The notes: generated by a model not told the origin, from the sequence alone. Shown: positions 23,311 to 31,609, numbered from the stretch's first letter. The stretch: 37,606 nucleotides of DNA from an uncultured Porphyromonadaceae bacterium (GCA_947176605.1 CAMWRH010000025.1:1-37606); one strand, 5' to 3'. Numbers and translations: made by a program.

Positions 23311-26300
23311 CGGGCGCAGATCCCGCATTGTCTGCAGGATCTCGAGAGCCCGGCTTACGGTGGCCACCCGCTCCACTACCATCGAGCGCTTGCCGCTCTG
23401 ATCGCGCAGACGCGTATTGGCCGGATCTTTCTGCATGTAGGCCAGCACTTTGCCGAAGGCCGGACTCTGATAGTAGGCCTTGTTGTCGTCGCCTACAAAG
23501 AAGAGATACATCCGGCCCCCCTTGAGGGTGAGCCGCTCTATGCCGAGGCGGCGCGCCTCCATGCGGAGCGGCACTACCTTGATCAGCTCTTCCGTTGTGG
23601 ACGGTATGGCACCGAAACGGTCCTTCAGACGCTCCGCAAACACCTTCACGTCCTCCGGACGCTCCATATTGTCGAGCTGCTGATAGAGCAGTATGCGCTC
23701 GCTCTCCTGCGGCACATATTCGGGGGGCAGACGCAGTTCGAGATCGGATTCTATCACGCAGTCCGACACGAATTCCTGCTCTCCGTCGCGTGTCATGTCG
23801 GCGAATGAGTCGGCAAATTCCTGCGTGCGCAGTTCGGTGACGGCCTCTTTCAGTATCTTCTGGTAGGCCTCGTATCCGAGGTCGGCGATGAATCCGCTCT
23901 GCTCGGCGCCGAGCAGATTTCCGGCGCCGCGTATGTCGAGGTCCTGCATGGCTATATGTATGCCGCTCCCAAGATCGGAGAATGACTCTATGGCCTGCAG
24001 GCGGCGCCGCGCCACGGGTGTGAGCGGCATCCCGGGAGGCACGAGCATATAGCAGAAAGCCTTGCGGCTGCTGCGCCCCACGCGGCCACGCAGCTGATGC
24101 AGTTCGCTGAGGCCGAAGTGATGGGCGTTGTTGATTATGATGGTGTTGACGTTGGGCATGTCGATGCCGTTCTCCACAATGGTGGTGGAGAGCAGCACGT
24201 CGTAATCATGTGCCGCAAAGTCGATTATGGCTTTCTCCAGTTGCTCGGGGGGCATCTGCCCGTGGGCTATGACCACGCGCACTCCCGGCACGAGCCGCTT
24301 CAGCCGGGCCTCGATGTCGATGAGGTCGTTGATACGGTTGGATATGAAGAATATCTGGCCGTTGCGGCTGAGTTCGAAGTTGACGGCTTCGGCCACCACA
24401 TCGTCGTCGAATCCGCTGACGGTGGTCAGTATCGGCTGACGGTTGGCCGGAGGGGTGTTGAGCGAGGAGAGGTCGCGGGCTCCCATGAGCGAGAACTGCA
24501 GGGTGCGCGGTATCGGGGTGGCGCTCATGGTGAGCGTATCCACATTGACCTTCAGTTGCTTGAGGCGCTCCTTTACGGCCACGCCGAATTTCTGCTCCTC
24601 GTCGACCACGAGCAGCCCCAGATCATGGAATTTCACCGATTTTCCTATCAGCTTATGGGTGCCGATGATGATGTCGATCTTACCCTCCTCGAGGTCGGTC
24701 AGAATCTGCTTCACATCCTTCGGCTTACGGGCGCGCGAGAGGAATTCCACCCTTACGGGGAGGTCCTTGAGGCGCTCGGCGAATGTGTGGTAATGCTGCA
24801 TGGCTAACACCGTGGTGGGCACGAGCACAGCCGTCTGCTTCGAATCGCAGGCGGCCTTGAAGGCGGCGCGCACCGCTATTTCGGTCTTTCCGAATCCCAC
24901 GTCGCCGCATACGAGGCGGTCCATCGGGCGCGGCGACTCCATGTCGGCCTTGATGTCGGCCGTGGCCTTGAGCTGGTCGGGGGTATCCTCGTAGATGAAC
25001 GAGGCCTCCAGTTCATGCTGCAGATAGCTGTCGGGGGAGTAGGCGAACCCCTGCTCCTCGCGCCGGGCGGCATAGAGGCGGATAAGGTCGCGTGCCATAT
25101 CCTTCATCTTCTGCTTGGTGCGCTCCTTGATGCGCTGCCAGGCGCCGGTGCCGAGGCGCGAGATTTTCGGGGGCACCCCCTCTTTGCCACGGTATTTCGA
25201 GAGCTTGTGGAGGGCGTGGATGCTCACCAGAATGATATCGTCGTTCTGGTAGAGCAGTTTTATCATCTCCTGTGGCCGGCCGTTGACCGAGGTCTTTATC
25301 AGACCGCCGAAGCGCCCTATGCCGTGGTCTACATGCACTATGTAGTCGCCGGCCTCGATCTGATTGAGTTCCTTGAGGCTGAGGGCGAGTTTGCCGCTGC
25401 GTGCCTTGTCGGATCGGAGGGAGTATTTGTGGAAGCGGTCGAAAATCTGATGGTCGGTGAAGTAGCAGATTTTCAACTGATTGTCGGCGAATCCCTCGTG
25501 AATCGTGCGCCCTACCGGGGTGAACGAGATACGGTCGCCCCGCTCGGCGAATATGTCGCGCAGGCGGTCGGTCTGCAGCGCTGAGTCGGAGAGTATGAAG
25601 ATGCGGTATCCCTCGGAGAGCAGACGCGTGAAGGATTCGGAGATTATGTTGAAGTTCTTGTGATAGAGCGACTGCAGTGAGCAGTCGAAGTCGATGGTGC
25701 GTGTGGCGGGATCATCGGGTGAGGATATGGCGGGATGCGCGGCGTAGCCGTAATCCACTGTCTTGCAGGCGTCGAATGCCGCCGCGAAGGCATCTGGATC
25801 CACGATATTGCGCATTGCGTCGGGATCCCCTTCATCGGCTATAAGGGCCGATTGCGAGAAACTTTCTGACGCTATTCCCCTCACGCGGCTCACCACCTCA
25901 CGCGGCGAGCGGCTGAGTATGACCGGCATCTCTCCTTTCCCCTTTTTTCCGCCCGGCTTCCTCATGGCTGCAAGAAACTCCACAAGCGAGGTGCCTCCCG
26001 AGGTCTCGGCGGCTCCAAGCGGAATCAGCGTGACCGACTCCACACGTTCGAGCGACAGCTGCGTCTCTACGTTGAACACGCGTATGGAGTCGATTTCATC
26101 GTCGAAAAAGTCGAGGCGGTAGGGATACTCGTTGGAGTATGAGAAAACGTCGAGAATCGAGCCTCTGCGGGCAAACTGGCCCGGTTCGTACACATAGTCG
26201 GTTTCGCGGAAACCGAGTTCGCGCAGGCGCTTGAGGAGCGCGCCCATATCGCAGCTTTTACCGCTTTTGAGGGTAAGGGTCAGGCGGTCGAGCTGGTCGT

Positions 26301-26739
26301 CGAGGGGCACTTTCTCCGCCAGGGCCTCCGGGGAGGTGACGATCCAGCGCAGTTCGCCGGAGTTGCGGATGGCATCGAGGGTCTCGGTGCGCAGTATCTG
26401 TGCCGGCGGGTCGGGCTGGCCGTATTTGATATGGCGTTTGTAGCCGCTGGGGAATATGGCGGCCTGACGCTCGTCGCCGCAAATCTGGCAGAGGTCGTGG
26501 TACATGTATCCGGCCGCATCGGCGTCATCGGCCACGATGAGCCAGGGTGTGCCGCGACGGGGCAGACGTGCGAACAGCATTGCCGGAGCCGATCCCGGCA
26601 GGCCGCGCAGACATAGGCGGCTCACGCCCGGCTCGGCGAGGGCATCGGTGATCGACCGCACTCGCGCGTCGGTGGCGAAAAGGAGGTCGGCCTCACCGAG
26701 ATCCATATTCTGCGTATGCTCCTTCGATGGCACGCTCAT
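23305..26739 (-). CDS. mfd: Transcription-repair coupling factor Mfd
   Basis: ATP-dependent DNA translocase that removes stalled RNA polymerase and recruits nucleotide excision repair. It has 1144 residues, normal length. The order is: a UvrB-like N-terminal region (about 1-440), the RNA-polymerase-interacting CarD/RID domain (about 455-520, AGDYIVHVDHGIGRFGGL), the helicase core (Walker A GDVGFGKTE with K618, Walker B DEEQ at 713-716, SATPIPRTLQFS, and motif VI QLRGRVGRSSRKAFCYM), then the TRCF domain (about 1005-1100). All motifs look intact. Its ATG overlaps the stop of the upstream protease gene by 4 bases (26736-26739), so translation is probably coupled. Confidence 0.97.
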   Translation of the reverse strand: MSVPSKEHTQNMDLGEADLLFATDARVRSITDALAEPGVSRLCLRGLPGSAPAMLFARLPRRGTPWLIVADDADAAGYMYHDLCQICGDERQAAIFPSGYKRHIKYGQPDPPAQILRTETLDAIRNSGELRWIVTSPEALAEKVPLDDQLDRLTLTLKSGKSCDMGALLKRLRELGFRETDYVYEPGQFARRGSILDVFSYSNEYPYRLDFFDDEIDSIRVFNVETQLSLERVESVTLIPLGAAETSGGTSLVEFLAAMRKPGGKKGKGEMPVILSRSPREVVSRVRGIASESFSQSALIADEGDPDAMRNIVDPDAFAAAFDACKTVDYGYAAHPAISSPDDPATRTIDFDCSLQSLYHKNFNIISESFTRLLSEGYRIFILSDSALQTDRLRDIFAERGDRISFTPVGRTIHEGFADNQLKICYFTDHQIFDRFHKYSLRSDKARSGKLALSLKELNQIEAGDYIVHVDHGIGRFGGLIKTSVNGRPQEMIKLLYQNDDIILVSIHALHKLSKYRGKEGVPPKISRLGTGAWQRIKERTKQKMKDMARDLIRLYAARREEQGFAYSPDSYLQHELEASFIYEDTPDQLKATADIKADMESPRPMDRLVCGDVGFGKTEIAVRAAFKAACDSKQTAVLVPTTVLAMQHYHTFAERLKDLPVRVEFLSRARKPKDVKQILTDLEEGKIDIIIGTHKLIGKSVKFHDLGLLVVDEEQKFGVAVKERLKQLKVNVDTLTMSATPIPRTLQFSLMGARDLSSLNTPPANRQPILTTVSGFDDDVVAEAVNFELSRNGQIFFISNRINDLIDIEARLKRLVPGVRVVIAHGQMPPEQLEKAIIDFAAHDYDVLLSTTIVENGIDMPNVNTIIINNAHHFGLSELHQLRGRVGRSSRKAFCYMLVPPGMPLTPVARRRLQAIESFSDLGSGIHIAMQDLDIRGAGNLLGAEQSGFIADLGYEAYQKILKEAVTELRTQEFADSFADMTRDGEQEFVSDCVIESDLELRLPPEYVPQESERILLYQQLDNMERPEDVKVFAERLKDRFGAIPSTTEELIKVVPLRMEARRLGIERLTLKGGRMYLFFVGDDNKAYYQSPAFGKVLAYMQKDPANTRLRDQSGKRSMVVERVATVSRALEILQTMRDLRPI

Positions 26740-28478
26740 TTTTCTGATTTTCCGGTTTTTGAGGTTGCGGCAGCGGGATTGGCGCTCTTCTTTCCGGTCA
26801 GGATCTCTTTGTAAAGCCCGGGGGTGGTGAATATCTGTTCGGCCTTGTCGAGATCCTTATCGGTGGTGAGTTCGCGTTTGACGCGTCCGCTGCCCGGCTC
26901 ATAGCGGGCTGCTATCTCTTCGGTGATGTATTCTTCGATGGTCGGGCGCTTGGTGTAGAGGTCGCTGCGGAGGTCATGGTCAAGCGATTTGTCGAGCGAG
27001 TCGATTGCGGCCTTGACTTCGGGAGTGAGGTAACCCTCGGCCTCGGCTGCGGAGCGCAGGTCGGAGATTATGTTGTTGCATAGCTTGTCATACTGCACCT
27101 TCTTCGGGTCTATACCCTGTGCGAAGTCGGCGAAATCGGCATCGGTCAGGGTGAATGTCTCCACATTCTCCGGAGCCGGATGGGTGGCGGCATAGCGGTT
27201 GGCGTAGTCGAAGATATGGTTGCCGGTCAGCAGGCTGTAGACGAGAGGGGAGAGCTGCCCCGGATCGACGATGCTGTCGGGGGTGAGGCCTCCGCCGTCG
27301 CGCACTTCGCGTCCGCTGAGGGTATGGTATACGTTGGTCAGGCTGTCGGGCACACGGGCCACACTCCCGTCGGGATTGCGGTGGGAGTAGTCGAGGGCCT
27401 GGATAAGGCGGCCGGAGGGGATGTAGTATTTGGCCTGGGTCACCTTGAGCAGCGAGTTGTAGGGGAGCATGCGTGTGCCCTGCACCAGCCCCTTGCCGAA
27501 GCTTCTGGATCCTATGAGCACGGCGCGGTCGAGGTCCTGCAACGCGCCTGCGGTGATTTCGGCAGCCGAGGCGGAGGCTCCGTCGATGAGCACTGCCATC
27601 GGGATGTCGGGCATCACGGGATTCTGCTGGGTCTTGTAGATCTTTTCGGCAGAGGCTTCCTTGCCACGTGTGCGGAGCACTTCCGTCCCTTTCGGCAGGA
27701 AATAGCTGAGTATCTTCACGGCCTGCTCTACCAGGCCGCCGCCGTTGGAGCGGAGGTCAAGCACGATGTATTTCACGTCGGGATTCCCCTTGAAGTCCTC
27801 AAGGGCCTTGAGCACATCGGCAGCCGAACTTTCCACAAACTGCGTGAGGCGCACGTAGCCGATATTCCCCTTCACGACGCCGTACCATGGAACGCTGGGT
27901 TCCGATACTTTCTCGCGTATGATATTGAATGTCAGAATACTGTCGGTCTCCACATACGGGCGGCACACGGTCACGGTCACTTCCGTGCCGGGCTGCCCTT
28001 TGAGCAGTGCGGAGGTCTTGTCGGTGCTGAGTCCGGTGGCATCCACGCTGTCCACGCGGGTGATTCTGTCGCCGGGCTTCAGTCCGGCCTTCATGGCGGG
28101 CGAACCCATGATGGGTTCGAGGATATAGGTATTTCCGCCGCGTCCGGTGATCATGGAGCCGATGCCGCCGTAGGCGCCTGTGGTGAGGCGGGCGAGCTGC
28201 TCCTTGTCGTCGTAGGAGTAATATTCAGTATAAGGGTCGACAGTGGCCAGCATTCCGCGGATAGCGGCTTTAAAGGCTTCGTCGACGCGTATCGAGTCTA
28301 CGTAACTCTCCTCCAGTTCGCGGGTCAGGGCGTTGAAGATGGCGATGTTGCGCTGATACGCCTCGTCATGGCTCTCGGAGGGAGCCTCTTTAGCGGTGGC
28401 GCCTGCATTGGAGCCACACACCACGGCCCCTAAGGCCGCCACACAGAGAAGCGGCCAGAGCCGCAGTTTGTTGGTCAT
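26736..28478 (-). CDS. S41 family C-terminal processing peptidase with PDZ domain
   Basis: Periplasmic tail-specific type protease of 580 residues. A signal peptide occupies about 1-27 (LWPLLCVAALGAVVCGSNAGA); the cysteine is not in a proper lipobox. The PDZ domain is at about 95-180 (GIGSMI, SPAMKAGLKPGDRITRVD). The protease domain (about 195-385) has LDLRSNGGGLVEQAVKI and the Ser/Lys dyad, placed by comparison with Prc at S304 in DGASASAAEI and K329 in SFGKGLVQ. A long C-terminal extension (about 430-580) is helical and charged. Known Bacteroidota homologues process secreted or envelope proteins; the substrate here is unknown. It sits between nadB and mfd and overlaps mfd by 4 bases. Confidence 0.92.
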   Translation of the reverse strand: MTNKLRLWPLLCVAALGAVVCGSNAGATAKEAPSESHDEAYQRNIAIFNALTRELEESYVDSIRVDEAFKAAIRGMLATVDPYTEYYSYDDKEQLARLTTGAYGGIGSMITGRGGNTYILEPIMGSPAMKAGLKPGDRITRVDSVDATGLSTDKTSALLKGQPGTEVTVTVCRPYVETDSILTFNIIREKVSEPSVPWYGVVKGNIGYVRLTQFVESSAADVLKALEDFKGNPDVKYIVLDLRSNGGGLVEQAVKILSYFLPKGTEVLRTRGKEASAEKIYKTQQNPVMPDIPMAVLIDGASASAAEITAGALQDLDRAVLIGSRSFGKGLVQGTRMLPYNSLLKVTQAKYYIPSGRLIQALDYSHRNPDGSVARVPDSLTNVYHTLSGREVRDGGGLTPDSIVDPGQLSPLVYSLLTGNHIFDYANRYAATHPAPENVETFTLTDADFADFAQGIDPKKVQYDKLCNNIISDLRSAAEAEGYLTPEVKAAIDSLDKSLDHDLRSDLYTKRPTIEEYITEEIAARYEPGSGRVKRELTTDKDLDKAEQIFTTPGLYKEILTGKKSANPAAATSKTGKSEK

Positions 28479-28500
28479 ATTTCGTGTTCCTTTCTTTTTT

Positions 28501-28634
28501 CTTAGGCGGATAGGCGGAGAGGCTTTAGGCCTTAGGCTTTAGGCTTTAGGCGGTAGGCGGTAGGCGGGATAGGGCGTATAGAGCCTATATGGCTTATACG
28601 GCCTATGGGGGCTAAAGCCTAAAACCTAAAGCCT
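28501..28634 (-). repeat. GCC-TA repeat island forming a long imperfect hairpin, after nadB
   Basis: Read on the minus strand (nadB direction), heptamers such as GCCTAAA and GCCTACC and longer units such as GCCCTATCC fill the stretch. The 24-base arms 28520-28543 and 28611-28634 are complementary except for two adjacent internal positions and one end position; in minus-strand RNA the internal pair becomes two G-U pairs. A nested dyad around GCCTATATGGC (28583-28593) extends the structure. It starts 27 bases after the nadB stop and ends 23 bases before the protease start. Confidence 0.8.
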
Positions 28635-28660
28635 GGCGAAGCCTTCGCTGCGCCTTGGCC

Positions 28661-30226
28661 TCAGCGGTGAGGGTAGTCGACTGTATAGTGCAGGCCGCGG
28701 CTCTCCTTGCGCTCCATGGCCTGACGCATTATGAGGTAGGCCACGTTGATCATGTTGCGCAGTTCGCACAGTTCGCGGGTCGGCTTGGAGGTCTTGAAGA
28801 GGCGCTCGGTCTCTTCGTAGAGTATGTCGAGGCGGTTCCACGCGCGTTTGAGGCGCAGGTCGGAGCGTACTATTCCTACGTAATAACCCATTATCTGGTT
28901 CACCTCTTTGGCCGATTGGGTGATGAGCACCATCTCTTCATGATGCACCGTCCCTTCATCATTCCATTCGGGCACATCGTTGCGGTAGTCGTAGCCTTTG
29001 ATGGCTTCAGAGGAGTGGCGGGCGGCTGCATCGGCATATACCACGGCCTCTATCAGTGAGTTGGAGGCAAGGCGGTTGCCGCCATGCAGGCCGGTGCATG
29101 AGCATTCGCCGATAGCATAGAGGCGGCCGATGGAGCTTTCGCCGTTGGAGTCTACCTTTATGCCGCCGCAGAGGTAGTGGGCGGCCGGGGCCACGGGTAT
29201 CATCTGGCGCGTTATGTCGATCCCGATCGAGAGGCAGTGCTCGTAGATGTTGGGGAAGTGGCGGCGCGTCTCTTCGGGGTCTTTATGGGTGACGTCGAGG
29301 TAGACGTGGTCGGTGCCGTGCAGCTTCATCTCCGAATCGATGGCGCGGGCCACGATGTCGCGCGGGGCGAGCGACAGGCGCGGGTCGTATTTGTGCATGA
29401 ACTCGGTGCCGTCGAGGTTGCGGAGCACTGCTCCGTAGCCGCGCATGGCCTCGGTGATGAGGAACGACGGGCGGTCGCCGGGATGATACAGTGCCGTGGG
29501 GTGGAACTGTATGAATTCCATATCCTTTACCGTCCCTTTGGCGCGGTAGGTCATGGCTATGCCGTCGCCTGTGGCCGTGAGGGGGTTGGTGGTGGTGGTG
29601 TAGACTGCTCCTACCCCTCCGGTGGCCATTACGGTGGCTTTGGCGAGGAATGTCTCTACGCGGCCGCTCCGTTCATCGAGTATGTAGGCGCCATAGCAGG
29701 TGATGTCGGGGGTGCGGCGGGTCACGATGCGCCCCAGATGATGCTGGGTGATGATCTCTACGGCGAAGTGATGCTCAAAGACCTCGATGGAGGGATGGCG
29801 GCGCACCTCTTCGATGAGGCTCGTCTGGATTTCGGCGCCGGTGTTGTCGGCGTGGTGGAGGATGCGGAATTCGGAGTGTCCCCCTTCGCGGTGCAGGTCA
29901 AAGGAGCCGTCGGCCTTGCGGTCGAAGTCTACGCCATGCTCCACGAGGAATCCGATTCCGTCAGGAGCGCCATGCACCACTTTTCCTACCGCTTCCGGGT
30001 CGGAGAGCCAGTCGCCGGCCACCATCGTGTCGTGTATGTGTTTGTCGAATGTATCGACTTCCATGTCGGTCACACTCGCCACTCCCCCCTGTGCCAGGAA
30101 TGTATTGGCCTCTTCGAGGGTGGATTTGCAGATCAGGGCCACACGCCCGTAGGGCGCCACTTTCAGGGCGAAACTCATGCCGGCTATGCCGGAGCCTATC
30201 ACGAGATAATCAAATCTGTAAGCCAT
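28661..30226 (-). CDS. nadB: L-aspartate oxidase NadB
   Basis: FAD-dependent enzyme that oxidises L-aspartate to iminoaspartate, the first step of de novo NAD synthesis. It has 521 residues. The FAD-binding loop GSGIAG is at 11-16, followed by NTFLAQGGVASV. Family blocks IQFHPTALYHPG, FLITEAMRGYGAVLRN and PRDIVARAID are present, as is GECSCTGLHGGNRLASNSL near the flavin. The C-terminal helical domain ends in SRGLHYTVDYPHR, with the arginine and histidine typical of this family. nadA and nadC are not next to it. A candidate promoter and structured leader lie upstream, and a repeat island separates it from the protease gene. Confidence 0.96.
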   Translation of the reverse strand: MAYRFDYLVIGSGIAGMSFALKVAPYGRVALICKSTLEEANTFLAQGGVASVTDMEVDTFDKHIHDTMVAGDWLSDPEAVGKVVHGAPDGIGFLVEHGVDFDRKADGSFDLHREGGHSEFRILHHADNTGAEIQTSLIEEVRRHPSIEVFEHHFAVEIITQHHLGRIVTRRTPDITCYGAYILDERSGRVETFLAKATVMATGGVGAVYTTTTNPLTATGDGIAMTYRAKGTVKDMEFIQFHPTALYHPGDRPSFLITEAMRGYGAVLRNLDGTEFMHKYDPRLSLAPRDIVARAIDSEMKLHGTDHVYLDVTHKDPEETRRHFPNIYEHCLSIGIDITRQMIPVAPAAHYLCGGIKVDSNGESSIGRLYAIGECSCTGLHGGNRLASNSLIEAVVYADAAARHSSEAIKGYDYRNDVPEWNDEGTVHHEEMVLITQSAKEVNQIMGYYVGIVRSDLRLKRAWNRLDILYEETERLFKTSKPTRELCELRNMINVAYLIMRQAMERKESRGLHYTVDYPHR

Positions 30227-30382
30227 CGCTTTACATCTGTGCAGTAATCATACATTACCGTGCGGCGGCTCGCTTCGTGGGGTCGCTTGCCCGGTGGATT
30301 TTTGTTTATAGTAGTTTTCCCGACGCCTCGTCCGCATCGCCTGTTTTGCAGGCTTATGGACGTTGCCGCCGGGTATCGGTTA
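30227..30382 (-). promoter_or_regulatory. Structured leader upstream of nadB
   Basis: Transcribed from the candidate promoter at 30383-30390, this would be a leader of about 150 bases. On the minus strand it contains nested complementary segments: CCGA...TCGG outside, GTCC...GGAC, and then the hairpin GCCTG-CAAAA-CAGGC. Just before the start codon is a perfect hairpin GTAAT-GTATG-ATTAC. It does not match any riboswitch consensus I know. A regulatory role is inference. Confidence 0.4.
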
Positions 30383-30390
30383 CAAATTTA
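30383..30390 (-). promoter_or_regulatory. Candidate -7 promoter element for nadB
   Basis: On the minus strand the bases read TAAATTTG, an exact match to the Bacteroidota TAnnTTTG element. No TTG/TTTG is visible at the usual distance upstream, so the -33 element is weak or missing. It would start transcription near 30375. Confidence 0.45.
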
Positions 30391-30493
30391 ATGATTTTTT
30401 TCTATATTTCCCCTATTATCGGTTGATATGTGGTGCCTGAAGCCTGCCGGATCCCATGCGGGGCCCTTCGCCGTGCCCTGCGGCCTCCCTGTC

Positions 30494-30516
30494 GCCGGGC
30501 GATGTGACGGCCCGGC
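30494..30516 (-). terminator. GC hairpin directly after the 30517-30894 gene
   Basis: Arms GCCGGGC (30494-30500) and GCCCGGC (30510-30516) are perfectly complementary around a 9-base loop and begin right after the stop codon on the minus strand. No T run follows. It may be a terminator or an mRNA 3'-end stabiliser. Confidence 0.45.
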
Positions 30517-30894
30517 TTATCCGAGAATATGGCGGATATCGGCTGCCGCGGGATTGACGTTGGCATAGGGGGCGTTGTCGTTGATTTCGCTCGTCGACTG
30601 CATGTCCTCCACTTCGCGGGCCAGTACCTCCTTGATGCCGGCCACGGCCTGCGCGTCGAGTTCCGGATATCCGATGTATTTGCCTATCTCGGAGGCTGGC
30701 ACTTCGTCTACACGCGGTGTGGTGTAGTAGGCAAAGGTCTCGTCGGGAAATCTCGAACGCAGATAGCTATTGAGCTCGGCTTCGAGGCGTGTCAGTATGG
30801 ATTTTTCGCCTGCTTCGTTGTCGCGAAGGAGGTATTTCTCGGAGTTGCCGAAACTTACGAGGTATATCTTTTCTGTCTTATTTTCTGTACACAT
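30517..30894 (-). CDS. Small protein of unknown function (125 aa)
   Basis: Family not recognised. The 125-residue protein has no signal peptide or membrane segment. It starts MCTENKTEKIYLVSFGNSEKY, suggesting a beta strand, then a charged helical stretch (about 28-48), FAYYTTPRVDEVP, and an acidic helix (about 78-102) before an Ala/Asn/Pro-rich end. Codon use (many C and A at third positions) matches the neighbouring minus-strand genes, which supports a real gene. A hairpin follows the stop. It diverges from the gene at 31009 across 114 bases that contain a small dyad. Confidence 0.75.
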   Translation of the reverse strand: MCTENKTEKIYLVSFGNSEKYLLRDNEAGEKSILTRLEAELNSYLRSRFPDETFAYYTTPRVDEVPASEIGKYIGYPELDAQAVAGIKEVLAREVEDMQSTSEINDNAPYANVNPAAADIRHILG

Positions 30895-30914
30895 AGGCTT
30901 GTCTTCTAATGGTT

Positions 30915-30930
30915 TTTAACGTTGGTTAAA
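30915..30930. promoter_or_regulatory. Small dyad between two divergent genes
   Basis: TTTAAC (30915-30920) and GTTAAA (30925-30930) form a perfect dyad with a 4-base spacer, 20 bases upstream of the minus-strand gene. It could be an operator for divergent control, or chance; nothing else supports it. Confidence 0.25.
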
Positions 30931-31008
30931 CGCCCCGGGAGGGGAAATGGTTCATTGCCGGGGCTGAACCAAACAGCTCCGGCAGACGTATGAAATAATA
31001 AAAAACTT

Positions 31009-31437
31009 ATGGAAAACACTGATATTTTCGCTCAGACACGCCGCGACCTTGCCGATGATATGGATGCACGCGGCATAGGAGCCATCATCTGGGATAATGC
31101 CACTGCCGGGTTCCACTTCATCCCTGAAATCAATCTTGCCGCCGATGATGCGGAGCAGCCCGACTGCGCCCGTGTGGCCGGACTGTATGAGTACGATGGC
31201 ACGCTCTATCTTATCGAGGAGGATAAGGGGGCTTTCGATTTCAATGATTTTTATGATGCGGATACGGAGGTGCGCCCGTCGGTGGTGACGCTTTCTCCGG
31301 CTATCGCGCGCAAGATGCTCGGCGATCCCTCGAAGCGTGAGGGTTTCTCCACCGGAGGTTCGATCGAGGAGTGGCTCACTGTCACCGACTGCTATTACGA
31401 GGCACTCAATGAGGCTGTGGAGGAGCAGCCCGAGTGA
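31009..31437 (+). CDS. Small acidic protein of unknown function (142 aa)
   Basis: Family not recognised. The 142-residue protein is strongly acidic and appears cytoplasmic, with no signal peptide or membrane segment. It has an N-terminal helix (about 5-22), a mixed alpha/beta middle (GAIIWDNATAGFHFIPEI, GLYEYDGTLYLIEED), the acidic stretch FDFNDFYDADTEV, and a C-terminal helix. The start is preceded by an A-rich stretch (AATAATAAAAAACTT) rather than a Shine-Dalgarno, as is common in Bacteroidota. It is flanked by a divergent small gene on the left and, on the right, a GCC-TA repeat island and a strong bidirectional terminator. Confidence 0.8.
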   Translation: MENTDIFAQTRRDLADDMDARGIGAIIWDNATAGFHFIPEINLAADDAEQPDCARVAGLYEYDGTLYLIEEDKGAFDFNDFYDADTEVRPSVVTLSPAIARKMLGDPSKREGFSTGGSIEEWLTVTDCYYEALNEAVEEQPE

Positions 31438-31459
31438 CCCTCCCTATCCCGAAGCCCAA

Positions 31460-31540
31460 ACCTAAAGCCTGCCATACGCCCATATAAGCCCATATAAGCC
31501 CTATAAGCCTTATAGGCTTTATACGCCCTATACGCGCTGC
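31460..31540 (+). repeat. GCC-TATA repeat island after the 31009-31437 gene
   Basis: Degenerate units of 9-11 bases, including two copies of GCCCATATAA, begin about 23 bases after the stop and read in the gene's direction. A palindromic stretch CCTATAAG-C-CTTATAGG sits at about 31500-31516. The 14-mer AAACCTAAAGCCTG is shared with the island next to nadB, linking the two islands as one family. Confidence 0.75.
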
Positions 31541-31568
31541 CGAAGGCTCCTCCTGATTCCTGAAACTG

Positions 31569-31605
31569 AAAAAAGCCGTGATTTCACAATCACGGCTTTT
31601 TTTTT
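31569..31605. terminator. Strong bidirectional rho-independent terminator
   Basis: A run of six A, the stem GCCGTGATT (31575-31583), loop TCAC, the stem AATCACGGC (31588-31596) and nine T. The stem is perfect and the flanking A and T runs also pair. It lies between convergent genes, the 31009-31437 gene and the Omp28-like gene, and can end transcripts from both sides. Confidence 0.93.
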
Positions 31606-31609
31606 GCGG

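Noticed and set aside
27180..28433. A 417-codon open frame opposite the S41 protease gene
   Set aside because: Shadow frame of a gene with intact PDZ and Ser/Lys protease motifs; no own promoter or domain.
21794..28634. Repeat islands considered as CRISPR arrays
   Set aside because: Units are only 7-11 bases, degenerate and without unique spacers, and no cas genes are nearby.
28501..28634. Island considered as an insertion sequence or MITE
   Set aside because: No transposase, no clear target-site duplication, and the internal sequence is itself made of short tandem units rather than a unique core.
29177..30247. A 356-codon open frame on the plus strand opposite nadB
   Set aside because: It is antisense to a clear NadB. 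The composition is typical of a shadow frame (many Val, Gly, His, Glu) and no domain is seen.
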